A DNA stretch of 64,000 nt from DASRLE01 sp963825315. GTDB lineage: Bacteria; Verrucomicrobiota; Verrucomicrobiia; Limisphaerales; Palsa-1400. The position numbers and the translations under genes are program-made. The stretch is from contig CAWGST010000001.1 of NCBI GenBank assembly GCA_963825315.1, forward strand, positions 1,674,001 through 1,738,000, read 5' to 3'. Positions 30,732-39,641 of this stretch are shown piece after piece (the stretch's first letter is position 1; each line of letters opens with the position of its first letter). The notes beneath the pieces were generated by a model. It was not told the origin of the DNA. It did not search any database and worked only from the letters and a program-made list of their open reading frames with translations.

Positions 30732-32951
30732 ATGGCAGAGAATCTCCAATCCTTTGATGTCTCGCTCTTCCGATTCATCAACGTGTCGTTGAGCAATTCG
30801 TTTTTCAACAAGCTGATGCCGTTCCTGAGCGATTCTCCCTGGTTCGCCTGCCTGTTTTTTGCCCTGGCGGTTCTTCTGGCTTGGAAAGGCGGGGCGCGCG
30901 GGCGCGTATGCGTGCTGATGCTGGCCCTGTCCTTGTGCCTGGGCAATTGGCTGGTTTGCGACTCGATCAAAAACGCCGTGGCGCGATTGCGGCCATTTCA
31001 AACCCTTCCCGAAACCATCCTGCGAGTCGGAAAGGGCGGGAGTTTCAGCCTGCCTTCATCCCATGCGGCCAATTGGTTTGGCATGACCATGGTGCTGCTG
31101 GTTTATTACCGCCGCACCGCATGGGCCATGCTGCCGCTGGCTCTCCTGGTCTGTTTTTCGCGGGTTTATAACGGGGTCCATTATCCGGGCGATGTGCTGG
31201 CCGGGGCGGTTTTGGGGGCGGGTTACAGTGCGGCGGTCATTTGGCTGTCCGACGCGCTCTGGCAATTCCTTGGCCCGCGCTGGTTCCCGCTGTGGAAGGC
31301 TCAATTGCCCTCGCTGACTCATCCGGTGGTCGTCCCGGCCAGGGCCGCCGACGCCGGCGACCAAAGTGTCCGCGACGCGCAATGGCTGCGTTTGGGTTAT
31401 CTGCTGGCGGCATTTCTATTTCTCATCCGCCTGGCCTGGCTGGCGGCGGGCAAAATCGAACTGTCCGAAGATGAAGCCTATCAATGGCTCTGGTCCAAAC
31501 ACCCCGCCCTCTCCTATTACAGCAAACCGCCGCTGATCGCCTGCACCCAGTTTTTGGGCACGCACATCTGGGGCGACAACGAATTTGGCGTTCGATTTTT
31601 TTCGCCCGTCATCGCCGCCGTCATGTCAATACTGGTTCTCCGGTTTATGGCGCGCGAAGCCGGCGGCCGGACCGCGTTTATTTTGCTGCTGGTGATGAGC
31701 GCCACTCCGCTGCTGGCTTTAGGCTCGGTCGTGATGACAGTCGATCCGTTGTCCGTGCTGTTTTGGACGGCGGCCATGCTGGCCGGATGGCGGGCCGCCG
31801 GTCCGGCGGGAACGACGCGCCAATGGCTGTGGGCCGGCCTGTGGATGGGCCTGGGATTTTTGAGCAAGTACACCAATCTGTTTCAATTCGTGTGCTGGGG
31901 CGTCTTTTTTTTACTGTGGCCGCCGGCCCGGCGGCATCTGCGGCGGCCTGGTCCCTGGCTGGCTCTATTGATCGTGGTTTTGTGTTCGCTGCCGGTGGTG
32001 ATCTGGAACAGCAGACACCACTGGATCACCGTCGCGCACGTGGCCAGCGACAGCCAGTTGGGCGAGAAGTGGCATCGGACTTATGTTCAGGAGTTTCTTC
32101 CGATCGAGGCCGGCGTGCTCAATCCCGTGTTTTTCGCGGGCGCGCTCTGGGCGGCCATCGGCTTTTGGCGCGGCGGCCGGCGCGAACCCTTGCCATTGTA
32201 TTGCTTCAGCATGGGCGCGCCTTTATTCTTGACGTATCTCCTGCTCAGCTTTCACAGCCGCGTTCTGGCCAATTGGATTGCGCCCTCCATCGTGCCGCTT
32301 TTCTGTTTGATGGCTGTTTACTGGGCCGCCCGCTGGAAGCAGTGGGCCTCGTTTCTGAAACCGTGCCTGGCCATTGGCATCGGCGTCGGAATTTTTGCGG
32401 TGGTGATGGCGCATGACACGCAATTGCTCAACAAACTGGTTCACCGGCGCCTTCCGGCCCGGCTGGACTTGCTGCATCGCGTGCGCGGCTGGAAGGAAAT
32501 GGCTCGAATCGTTGGCCAGGCCCGCGAGGACATTGCACCGCAGGACAAGCCGGCCTTCATAATTTGCGAACACTACGGATTCACCTCGCAGCTTTCATTC
32601 TACCTGCCCGAAGCCAAAAGCCGGGTGAGCACGGACCCGCTGGTCTTTTATTACGTCACGCAAAAGCCGGACAATCAATTTTACTTTTGGCCGAACTATC
32701 TCAACCGCACCGGACAAAATGCGATCTTCGTCCGCGAAATTGAAAAACCGCGATTGCGTCCAGATTGGTTTTCCAACTGGTGGAACCAGAGCGGGGATAT
32801 CTACGTGAACGATGTTCCGGAGACGCGTCCGTTGCCGCCGGAAGTCCGGCAGGAATTTGAATCCATCCACGATCTGGGCATCAAAGACGTGGTGGCCGAC
32901 GGCAACGTCGTGCGCCGCATCCAGCTTTTTGAATGCCGGAAACTGCGCTGA
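30732..32951 (+). CDS. Fusion of PAP2 phosphatase and ArnT/PMT-like glycosyltransferase (GT39/GT83 type)
   Basis: A membrane protein of 739 residues from ATG 30732. Residues 1-190 form a PAP2 (type 2 phosphatidic acid phosphatase) domain with all three motifs: KNAVARLRPF, LPSSHAANWFG and SRVYNGVHYPGDVLAGAVLG. Residues about 230-740 resemble dolichyl/undecaprenyl-phosphate sugar transferases: LSEDEAYQWLWSKHPALSYY (D-E-A-Y near the first loop), KPPLIACTQFLGTHIWGDNE, GLGFLSKYTNLFQFVCWGVF, then many helices and a soluble C-terminal end. PAP2 would remove phosphate from a lipid pyrophosphate while the second part moves a sugar from a lipid carrier, perhaps onto lipid A or a wall polymer. An alternative GTG start at 30720 adds four residues. 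Confidence 0.85.
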   Translation: MAENLQSFDVSLFRFINVSLSNSFFNKLMPFLSDSPWFACLFFALAVLLAWKGGARGRVCVLMLALSLCLGNWLVCDSIKNAVARLRPFQTLPETILRVGKGGSFSLPSSHAANWFGMTMVLLVYYRRTAWAMLPLALLVCFSRVYNGVHYPGDVLAGAVLGAGYSAAVIWLSDALWQFLGPRWFPLWKAQLPSLTHPVVVPARAADAGDQSVRDAQWLRLGYLLAAFLFLIRLAWLAAGKIELSEDEAYQWLWSKHPALSYYSKPPLIACTQFLGTHIWGDNEFGVRFFSPVIAAVMSILVLRFMAREAGGRTAFILLLVMSATPLLALGSVVMTVDPLSVLFWTAAMLAGWRAAGPAGTTRQWLWAGLWMGLGFLSKYTNLFQFVCWGVFFLLWPPARRHLRRPGPWLALLIVVLCSLPVVIWNSRHHWITVAHVASDSQLGEKWHRTYVQEFLPIEAGVLNPVFFAGALWAAIGFWRGGRREPLPLYCFSMGAPLFLTYLLLSFHSRVLANWIAPSIVPLFCLMAVYWAARWKQWASFLKPCLAIGIGVGIFAVVMAHDTQLLNKLVHRRLPARLDLLHRVRGWKEMARIVGQAREDIAPQDKPAFIICEHYGFTSQLSFYLPEAKSRVSTDPLVFYYVTQKPDNQFYFWPNYLNRTGQNAIFVREIEKPRLRPDWFSNWWNQSGDIYVNDVPETRPLPPEVRQEFESIHDLGIKDVVADGNVVRRIQLFECRKLR

Positions 32952-32956
32952 CTCGA

Positions 32957-33790
32957 TCAATAGAACCAGTAATCCTTAACAAAGTATTGTGTTTTAATTG
33001 CCTGCGGCGGCTGACTCGAGACATGGCCATCGGCGAAACTCAAATTCACTCCGGTGAGGCGCCCGTTAAAATAATGCGCCATCGAAACTGTCTGTCCGCT
33101 AATCACCGGCGGGGCATTAAACCACGGAGGAGTCACCGTTGTGACGATGGGCAAAGTGTAATAGCAGAGATCGCTTATGAATGGAACACGCGAGATGCCT
33201 ATGTCGCTGATTTTATAGGGCCATCCGTATCTTCCGGCGTCGGTTTGGCTTTGATACTTGGCGCTGCCACCATCGAAGTTTGGGTAGTACCCGCTGGAGG
33301 TCTCGCCGCCTTGGCGCTTGACCCAATAATTGTGAACCATCCTGTCTTCACCAGGGTCAGTACTGCTCACAGCGGCTAGTTCAAGGTCCGCGATGGTCAT
33401 TAGCGGGTGGCCGTACGTCGCTTGATAGGTCGCGCTCGCGTTCGCAAAATCGCTGGGACGAACCGGGCAGTACCACATTGGAACCGTCAGGCCAAAAGGC
33501 GCCAGGGCGGGGATCAGGCTCATATTGGCGTCCCAAGGATTTCCTCCGTAGCCCACGGCGCCAAATCCGGGCAGAAACGAATTATAATTGTTGGCATAAA
33601 GATTGGCGACCACCCCCCATTGTCTGAAGTTGGAAGTGCAATTGGTGACCAGGGATTGGTATTTTGATTTGGCCACGGTGGGCAGCAGGATGGCCGCCAG
33701 CATGGCGCTGATGGCGATCACGACCAGCAGTTCGATCAATGTGAAAGCCCGGTGGATGGTGCCTGTTACATCAGATAATTTTCGCGCCAT
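32957..33790 (-). CDS. Type II pseudopilin-like protein with H-x-DG tail
   Basis: From ATG 33790 (MARKLSDVTGTIHRAFTLIE) the product has 277 residues. The prepilin peptidase motif and helix are RAFTLIELLVVIAISAMLAA; Phe would be residue 1 after cleavage, and Glu5 is present. The globular part ends with GVNLSFADGHVSSQPP, the F-A-D-G-H-V block that marks the many such proteins in Planctomycetes, Lentisphaerae and Verrucomicrobia. Its job is probably surface or periplasmic display rather than true pilus building. It ends 5 bases from the stop of the convergent fusion gene and is divergent from the LRR gene. Confidence 0.88.
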   Translation of the reverse strand: MARKLSDVTGTIHRAFTLIELLVVIAISAMLAAILLPTVAKSKYQSLVTNCTSNFRQWGVVANLYANNYNSFLPGFGAVGYGGNPWDANMSLIPALAPFGLTVPMWYCPVRPSDFANASATYQATYGHPLMTIADLELAAVSSTDPGEDRMVHNYWVKRQGGETSSGYYPNFDGGSAKYQSQTDAGRYGWPYKISDIGISRVPFISDLCYYTLPIVTTVTPPWFNAPPVISGQTVSMAHYFNGRLTGVNLSFADGHVSSQPPQAIKTQYFVKDYWFY

Positions 33791-33937
33791 GCCACGAGAA
33801 TGCCGCGCCCCGCCCGCTTTGTCAACAACCAAATACAGCAAATTTTAAGTTTGACGCCAGACCGGCCCTCAGCTAGTATCGGTAAAACTCGGTAAGAAAT
33901 GAGCGCGATCATCAACCCATTTTCCATTATTGATCGT

Positions 33938-35455
33938 ATGAAAAGAACATGGCCCGTCCTTTTAGTCTTGCTGCTATTGGCCGCGCCGGCAGCGGTGCAA
34001 GCCCAATACTACTACAGCACAAATGCCGGCAATACGAACACCATCACCATCATCGAATACACCGGGTCTGGCGGGGCTGTGACCATCCCAACCAACATCA
34101 ACGGCCGGTTGGTCACCATCGTTGGGAATGGCCAGATCCCTGTCTTCGCCGGCGCCAGCCTGACCAGCGTCACGATTCCCGGCGGCGTCACCAGCATCGG
34201 GGCGTATGCGTTCGAAGACTGCACCAACCTGGGCAATGTCACGATTCCCGGCAGCGTCGCCAGCATCGGGGATTATGAGTTCGCAGACTGCACCAACCTG
34301 ACCAGCGTCACGATCTCCAACGGCGTCACCAGCATCGGAAACGGTGCGTTCGAATCCTGCACCAGCTTGCCCGGCGTCACGATTCCCGCCAGCGTCACCA
34401 GCATCGGGGAGGGGCCGTTCGCGTACGGCATCAGCCTGACAGCCATAACGGTGGATCCGGAAAATCTCTTTTATAGCAGTACGAATGGAGTGTTGTTCGA
34501 CAAAAGCCTGACCACGCTCATTCAATATCCAGCAGGCATGGGCGGAAGCTGCACGATTCCCGGCGGCGTCACCAGCATCGGTGAGGATGCGTTCTCTCGC
34601 TCCGGCCTGGCCAGCGTCACGATTCCCGGCGGCGTCACCAGCATCGGGGCGTATGCGTTCGCCTTCTGTACCGGCCTGGCCAGCGTCACGATTCCCGGCA
34701 GCGTCACGAGCATCGGGACGAATGCGTTTTATTACTGCACCAACCTGACCAACGCCACCATCGCCAACGGCGTCACCTGCATCGGAGAAGGTTCGTTCGA
34801 AGACACCGGCCTGACCAACGTCACGATTCCCGGCAGCGTCGCCACCATCGGAGCGGCTGCGTTCTATTTCTGCACCAACCTGACCAACGCCACGATCGGC
34901 AACGGCGTTGCCAGCATCGGGACGAATGCGTTTGACGACTGCTCCAGCCTGACCAGCGTCACGATTCCCGGCAGCATCACCAGCTTTGGGAACGGTTCCT
35001 TCTATGATTGCTACAGCCTGGCCAGCGTCACAATTCCCGGCAGTGTCACCAGCATCGGGGATTTTGCATTTGCGGCAAAAACCAGCCTGGCCAGCGTCTA
35101 TTTCGAGGGCAACGCCCCCACCGCTGATTCGACTGTGTTCACCAATGACAACGCGACGGTCTATTATTTGCCGGGCGCCACCGGCTGGAGTTCCCCTTTT
35201 GCCGGTATTCCGGCCGTGCTGTGGAACCCGCTGATCCAGACTGGCGACGCCAGCTTTGGGGTGCAGAACAATCAATTTGGGTTCAACATCACCAACACAA
35301 ACAATCTCACGGTTGTGGTGGAAGCCTGCACCAATCTGGCCAGCCCCGTTTGGACTCCGCTCCAGACGCTCAAGCTCACCAACGGTTCGTTCTATTTCAG
35401 CGATCCCCAGTGGACGAGCTACTCCGCCCGTTACTACGGCCTCGGCTTGCCCTGA
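33938..35455 (+). CDS. Secreted BspA-type leucine-rich repeat protein
   Basis: From ATG 33938 (MKRTWPVLLVLLLLAAPAAV) the product has 505 residues with a clear signal peptide cut near QAQ. Twelve LRR_5 (BspA-like) repeats of 22-23 residues follow, of the type LTSVTIPGGVTSIGAYAFED; they are interrupted once by a loop, LTAITVDPENLFYSSTNGVL. The solenoid ends with LASVYFEGNAPTADSTVFTN. The last 75 residues form a separate domain with VVVEACTNLASPVWTPLQTL and end ARYYGLGLP, a tail also seen in the GH43-LamG and LamG proteins in this window. BspA-like proteins bind surfaces or partner proteins; here the target is unknown. Confidence 0.9.
   Translation: MKRTWPVLLVLLLLAAPAAVQAQYYYSTNAGNTNTITIIEYTGSGGAVTIPTNINGRLVTIVGNGQIPVFAGASLTSVTIPGGVTSIGAYAFEDCTNLGNVTIPGSVASIGDYEFADCTNLTSVTISNGVTSIGNGAFESCTSLPGVTIPASVTSIGEGPFAYGISLTAITVDPENLFYSSTNGVLFDKSLTTLIQYPAGMGGSCTIPGGVTSIGEDAFSRSGLASVTIPGGVTSIGAYAFAFCTGLASVTIPGSVTSIGTNAFYYCTNLTNATIANGVTCIGEGSFEDTGLTNVTIPGSVATIGAAAFYFCTNLTNATIGNGVASIGTNAFDDCSSLTSVTIPGSITSFGNGSFYDCYSLASVTIPGSVTSIGDFAFAAKTSLASVYFEGNAPTADSTVFTNDNATVYYLPGATGWSSPFAGIPAVLWNPLIQTGDASFGVQNNQFGFNITNTNNLTVVVEACTNLASPVWTPLQTLKLTNGSFYFSDPQWTSYSARYYGLGLP
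34150..35095 (+). repeat. Twelve tandem ~69-bp units of the LRR solenoid
   Basis: The unit CTGACCAGCGTCACGATTCC then CGGCGGCGTCACCAGCATCG recurs about every 69 bases with strong DNA identity, so the array is prone to copy-number change. Units 5 and 8 are shortened by one codon or more at the D-C-T-N end. Confidence 0.8.
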
Positions 35456-35459
35456 CCTC

Positions 35460-35586
35460 GGGAAAGTAAGAATTAAGAAGTATGAATTATGAACTTCCGG
35501 ACTGGGCTTGCAGGGCCAGAGCCGCTTCGGCGACGGCGAATGTCTTATCCGATTTCTTAATTCTTCCCTCTTAATTCTGCCTTTTC
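35460..35586. repeat. Type C palindromic repeat, copy 2
   Basis: Left half GGAAAGTAAGAATTAAGAAG then TATGAATTATGAA; right half TTTCTTAATTCTTCCCTCTT then AATTCTGCC. A GC-rich centre (about 60 bases, with GCCGCTTCGGCGACGGCG) lies between. Downstream of the LRR gene stop and before the RluA-RlmI gene. Confidence 0.7.
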
Positions 35587-35652
35587 GAGTGTTTGTCATG
35601 GCAAGCCAGTCAAAGTGCGTCAAAGCAATCCGCGATTACGATTGAGTTTAGG

Positions 35653-37227
35653 ATGAACCTGATTATTTTTGAAGACGAACATCTCCTTGTCGCCAATAAG
35701 CCGGCCGGTTGGAGCACCCATGCGCCCGCGCCTTTCGCCGGCGAGGGCTTGTACGAATGGCTCAAAAACCGCGAGCCGCGCTGGAGCCGGCTGGCCATCA
35801 TTCATCGCCTCGACAAGGAAACTTCCGGCCTGATTGTCTTCGGCAAAACCACTTCGGCCAACCGTTCCCTGACCGATCAATTCGAGAAGCGCCTGGTGCA
35901 TAAAGAATACATCCTGCTCACGGACCGTCCGGCGCCTGTGACCCCGCTGCGCGTCAAATCGGCGCTGGTCCGCTCGGGCGAACGCTATCTCAGCCGCCCC
36001 CTTCACGCCGGGGGCGAGATGGCGGAAACTTGTTTTGGCGCGGGACAAAAAACCTTCGCGCCCGGAGAGGGCAAGGCTGTTTGCACAGTCGAAGCCGAAC
36101 CGCTCACCGGCAAAACACATCAAATCCGCGTCCACGCCGCCGCCCATCATTTTCCGATTCTCGGCGACACGTTGTATGGCGGCACGGCGGCGGCCCGTGT
36201 TTATTTGCACGCCGGCGGGTTAAGGTTCATCCATCCCGCCACGCACGAACCCGTGGCCTTCACCGCCCCGGCGAATTTTTCCGACGACCCGCGCCAGGCG
36301 CTGCGCGCCGCGCTGATGGACCCGGCGCAAACCAACGCTTGCCGCCTGATCCACGGCGCCGCCGACGGCTGGGCCGGTCTTTACATCGAGCGCCTGGGAG
36401 ATTTTTTGCTGGCTCAATCCCACGCCCCCCTCACTCCGGCGCAACGGGAGTGCGTCAAGGATTGCGCCCGGCGCTCTTCCGCCCGGGGCGTCTATCACAA
36501 GATACTCCAACACCAGGCGCGCGCCGCTCCGCAATGGCTGCGCGGCCGGACCGCCCCGGCGGAAATCCTCGTGCGCGAGAACGGCCTGCAATTCGCCCTG
36601 CGCTTCGACGAAGGTTATTCCGTCGGCCTTTTCCTGGACCAGCGCGACAACCGCCGCCGTCTGCTGACTGGTTACATCGCTCCCAAACTGGAAATGGCGT
36701 CCGCGCCCGAAGTGCTCAACGCCTTTGCCTACACCTGCGGCTTCTCGGTCGGCGCCGCCGTCTCCGGCGCGCATGTCACCAGCCTCGATCTTTCCAAAAA
36801 ATATCTGGAATGGGGCAAACGCAATTTTGTTCTCAACCAGCTTGATCCCGCCCGGCACGATTTCATCTTCGGCGACGCCTTGGCCTGGTTTCGCCGCCTG
36901 GCCAGGAAGAAGCGTTCGTTCGACGTCATCATTTTGGATCCGCCGACCTTTTCCCGTTCCAAAGAGGGCGGCGTCTTTCAAGTGGAGAAGGACTACGGCG
37001 CGTTGATGACCGCGGCCCTTCCCCTGCTTGAGCCAGGCGGCCTCATCCTCGCTTCATCCAACGCCGCCGCGCTCGAGCCGGAGAAATTTCTCAACGCGAT
37101 CGACCGCTCGCTGCTGCAATCCCGCCGCCGGGTTTTGGCGCGGCAATACATCCCGCAACCTCCCGATTTCCCGGTCCACCGTGACGAACCGGCCCATCTA
37201 AAGACCGTCTGGTTGCAGATCGACTGA
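35653..37227 (+). CDS. Fusion of RluA-type pseudouridine synthase and RlmI/RlmK-type SAM methyltransferase
   Basis: From ATG 35653 (MNLIIFEDEHLLVANKPAGW) the product has 524 residues. Residues 1-215 are an RluA-type pseudouridine synthase: LLVANKPAGWSTHAP, the catalytic IIHRLDKETSGLIVFGKTTS (H-R-L-D with the catalytic Asp), EPLTGKTHQIRVHAAAHHFP and GDTLYGG. Residues about 235-524 match class I rRNA m5C/SAM methyltransferases of the RlmI/RlmK type: ADGWAGLYIERLGDFLLAQS, VGLFLDQRDNRRRLLTGYIA, AYTCGFSVGAAVSGAHVTSL (SAM loop), and DVIILDPPTFSRSKEGGVFQ (D-P-P-x-F). One chain would thus make two modifications on rRNA. The junction has no stop or frame change. Confidence 0.88.
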   Translation: MNLIIFEDEHLLVANKPAGWSTHAPAPFAGEGLYEWLKNREPRWSRLAIIHRLDKETSGLIVFGKTTSANRSLTDQFEKRLVHKEYILLTDRPAPVTPLRVKSALVRSGERYLSRPLHAGGEMAETCFGAGQKTFAPGEGKAVCTVEAEPLTGKTHQIRVHAAAHHFPILGDTLYGGTAAARVYLHAGGLRFIHPATHEPVAFTAPANFSDDPRQALRAALMDPAQTNACRLIHGAADGWAGLYIERLGDFLLAQSHAPLTPAQRECVKDCARRSSARGVYHKILQHQARAAPQWLRGRTAPAEILVRENGLQFALRFDEGYSVGLFLDQRDNRRRLLTGYIAPKLEMASAPEVLNAFAYTCGFSVGAAVSGAHVTSLDLSKKYLEWGKRNFVLNQLDPARHDFIFGDALAWFRRLARKKRSFDVIILDPPTFSRSKEGGVFQVEKDYGALMTAALPLLEPGGLILASSNAAALEPEKFLNAIDRSLLQSRRRVLARQYIPQPPDFPVHRDEPAHLKTVWLQID

Positions 37228-37360
37228 TGCCACCCAAACCCATGCTTTCCAAAGACAGGCCATTTTTGACAAGAGGAAGAAACGAAGGCGGCGCTTTTCG
37301 CAAAAATTCCCGAAAAAACTGCGACAAGAGTTTGGCGATTACGACCGGCTCATTTAATTC

Positions 37361-38794
37361 TTACTTTCCAGACCGCCGGGCGGCCAGATAGCGGTCAATC
37401 TCGGCGGCCGCCATGCGCGCGTCCTGCATCACTTCGATCATCGACACCGGCCAGCGCGCGATCGAGCCTGCGGCAAACACGCCGGACAGATTGGTCATCT
37501 GGGCGGAATTCACAACCAGGCAGCCGTGTTCGTCCACAGTCAGTTCGTCGAACTCGTCGCAATCCGGCAGGCGCGGCGGCGCGAAGCCATAGGCCACCAG
37601 CACCACTTCCGCCGGAATTTCAAACTCGGTCCCGGGCCGCGGCCGCGCATTGATCCGGCCGGAGTCGTCGGGCGGGTCAAGCTGCGTCCGCACGCAACGC
37701 ACGCGCGTCACTTCCTCGCTCAGATTGCCGAGGATTTCCACCGGCTGGCTCCGGAACAGGAACCGGGCGCCCTCTTCCGCCGCATTTTCAAATTCTTTTG
37801 GATCGGCCGGCATGAACTCCCGGTCACGGCGGTAAACGCATAAGGCATCGCTGGCTCCGGCGCGAAGGGCGATGCGCAACGCATCCATCGCCGTGTCGCC
37901 CCCGCCGAGCACCACGACGCGGAGGCCCTCCACGTTGACCGGCGGCGCGCGAAGGATCGCGTCGGAGGTGTGGTGCAGAATGAAAGGATAAGCCTGGCAA
38001 ACACCACGCAACCCCGCGCCGGAAATTTCCAACGGCACCGCTTCCGTGCGGCCCAGGGCAAAGAGCAGCGCGTCATGGTTGCGCCGCAGTTCGCGCATCG
38101 TCACATCCCGCCCGCAAAGCACGCCCATGCGGAATTGGACACCCCGTTGCTTCAAAGATTGCACCCGCCGCCTGATCACCGCCCTGTCCACCTTGAACCC
38201 GGCCAGCCCGTTGACCAGGCGCCCACCCGGGGCGTGCGAGCTGTCCATGATGGTGACGGCATAGCCCAGGCGCGAAAGCGCATCAGCAGCCACAAGACCG
38301 CACAGCCCCGAACCAATGACGATGACCCGCTGGCCATTGGCGGGCGCCGGAGGCGGCTCTTCGACGCCGTGCTTCCGGCCATAATCCAGCAGGAACCGGG
38401 AAATGGAGCCGATGGGGACGGGATCGGATGGTTTCTGGAGCACACAAGCCGCCTCGCACATCCTTTTTTCCACGCAGATGTGCGCGACAAATTCCGGCAG
38501 GCTCTGGGTGTTGAAAAGCAATTCCGCCGCTTCCTGGAACCGCCCGCCGGCGGTGAGCCCGAGCAATTCCGGTATGGGAATTTCCAAGGGGCAGGCCGCC
38601 ACGCAGTTGGGATTGGGGCACTGCACACAGCGGCTGGCCTGCTGGCTGGCGGTGGTTTCGTCGTAGGGCCGGGAGACGACGTTGAAATCGGACAGCCGGT
38701 CGGGCACTGAACGCTTCGGCGGTTCAACCCGGTCCAACTCGCGCCAGGCGTATTTGCCTTTGGCGCCCGATGTGTCCGGTCTATTTGCCTTCAT
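37361..38794 (-). CDS. GltD-like FAD/[4Fe-4S] NAD(P)H oxidoreductase
   Basis: The product has 477 residues. The N-terminal Fe-S part has RCVQCPNPNCVAACPLEIPI and AHICVEKRMCEAACVLQKPS, the pattern of glutamate synthase small subunit and NfnB. FAD site: VIVIGSGLCGLVAADALSRL; NAD(P)H site: VVVLGGGDTAMDALRIALRA; closing motif GVFAAGSIARWPVSMIEVMQ. No glutamate synthase large subunit is nearby. It is divergent from the hdr/mvh operon with about 250 bases between starts, so it could feed electrons to or from that complex; that link is by position only. Its stop AAG TAA lies in a type C repeat piece (37351-37370). Confidence 0.85.
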   Translation of the reverse strand: MKANRPDTSGAKGKYAWRELDRVEPPKRSVPDRLSDFNVVSRPYDETTASQQASRCVQCPNPNCVAACPLEIPIPELLGLTAGGRFQEAAELLFNTQSLPEFVAHICVEKRMCEAACVLQKPSDPVPIGSISRFLLDYGRKHGVEEPPPAPANGQRVIVIGSGLCGLVAADALSRLGYAVTIMDSSHAPGGRLVNGLAGFKVDRAVIRRRVQSLKQRGVQFRMGVLCGRDVTMRELRRNHDALLFALGRTEAVPLEISGAGLRGVCQAYPFILHHTSDAILRAPPVNVEGLRVVVLGGGDTAMDALRIALRAGASDALCVYRRDREFMPADPKEFENAAEEGARFLFRSQPVEILGNLSEEVTRVRCVRTQLDPPDDSGRINARPRPGTEFEIPAEVVLVAYGFAPPRLPDCDEFDELTVDEHGCLVVNSAQMTNLSGVFAAGSIARWPVSMIEVMQDARMAAAEIDRYLAARRSGK

Positions 38795-39041
38795 GGGATT
38801 AAGTTATGCTTATTCCCATTATTCTCATCCAAATTCATATTAGCATTTCTAACACAACGGCGGCGGAATGCAAGCAAAGAAGCAAAGTTTATTGGCCTCC
38901 GGCAGGCGCAAAAGATGGCCGGTCTTTGCCAACGCAGGGTGAGACTTTCTGCGGGGCATTGACTTAGCTTGAAACAGTTTTGGGGCATTGTTTATTGCGT
39001 GGTTCCGGGGCGGGGGCCACAGCCGGAGACCGAGGTATATT
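38795..39041. promoter_or_regulatory. Divergent intergenic region between the GltD-like gene and hdrC
   Basis: About 247 bases with A/T-rich stretches near 38795-38850 (TATGCTTATTCCCATTATTC), as expected for the promoter of the GltD-like gene, and near 38985-39045 for the hdr operon. I cannot assign exact boxes with confidence. GAGG at 39031-39034 is a plausible ribosome-binding site for hdrC. Confidence 0.4.
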
Positions 39042-39641
39042 ATGATGCGGATCGAACGCAGGATCAAATACGAAGGGGACCGGGTCAGAGGGTTTGCGAA
39101 GGAGGTCATGAGCGTGTCAGGCTGCGAGCAACTGCAGAGTTGCATCCAATGCGGCACCTGTTCCGGCACCTGCCCGTTGAGCATCTACATGGATTTCTCG
39201 CCGCGCCAGGTCATGGCGTTGGTGCGCGCCGATTTCAAAAACGAAGTTCTGCGCAGCCACACCGTCTGGCTTTGCGCCTCCTGTTACGCCTGCACCGTCG
39301 AGTGCCCGCGCCAGATTCGCATCACCGATATTATGTATGCGTTGAAGCAGCGGGCCATCCGGGACGGCATCTATCCGAAGCGTTTCCCGATTGCGGTGCT
39401 GGCGAAAGAATTCTACGAAATGGTCCGCCGCCAAGGCCGCATCACCGAGACGCTGCTGGTGATGAGACTGTTCCTCAAAACGAATTGGGGCGCCGCGCTA
39501 GGCTCGTGGCGCCTGGGACTGGGAATGATTCGCACCGGGCGGTTTGGGATCCGGCCCGAACACATCGAACGCCGCGCCGAACTGGCCGCCATGCTGGCCA
39601 CCGCCGACAGCGGTGATGGCAAACCGAGGGACAGGGTATGA
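39042..39641 (+). CDS. hdrC: Heterodisulfide reductase subunit C-like iron-sulfur protein
   Basis: From ATG 39042 (a second ATG follows at once) the product has 199 residues. Two [4Fe-4S] motifs: LQSCIQCGTCSGTCPLSIYM and WLCASCYACTVECPRQIRIT. The C-terminal helix region (YALKQRAIRDGIYPKRFPIA) is as in HdrC. It would pass electrons from HdrA to the catalytic HdrB. It is the first gene of the operon; its stop overlaps the hdrB start (ATGA, 39638-39641). GAGG seven bases upstream supports the start; the upstream in-frame start at 38988 has no such site. Confidence 0.9.
   Translation: MMRIERRIKYEGDRVRGFAKEVMSVSGCEQLQSCIQCGTCSGTCPLSIYMDFSPRQVMALVRADFKNEVLRSHTVWLCASCYACTVECPRQIRITDIMYALKQRAIRDGIYPKRFPIAVLAKEFYEMVRRQGRITETLLVMRLFLKTNWGAALGSWRLGLGMIRTGRFGIRPEHIERRAELAAMLATADSGDGKPRDRV

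Noticed and set aside
33974..35623. 549-codon minus-strand ORF with Gly/Asp-rich repeats
   Set aside because: Mirror image of the tandem LRR array; its repeats (D-A-G-D-A-A-G-N-R) are the antisense reading of the 69-bp units.
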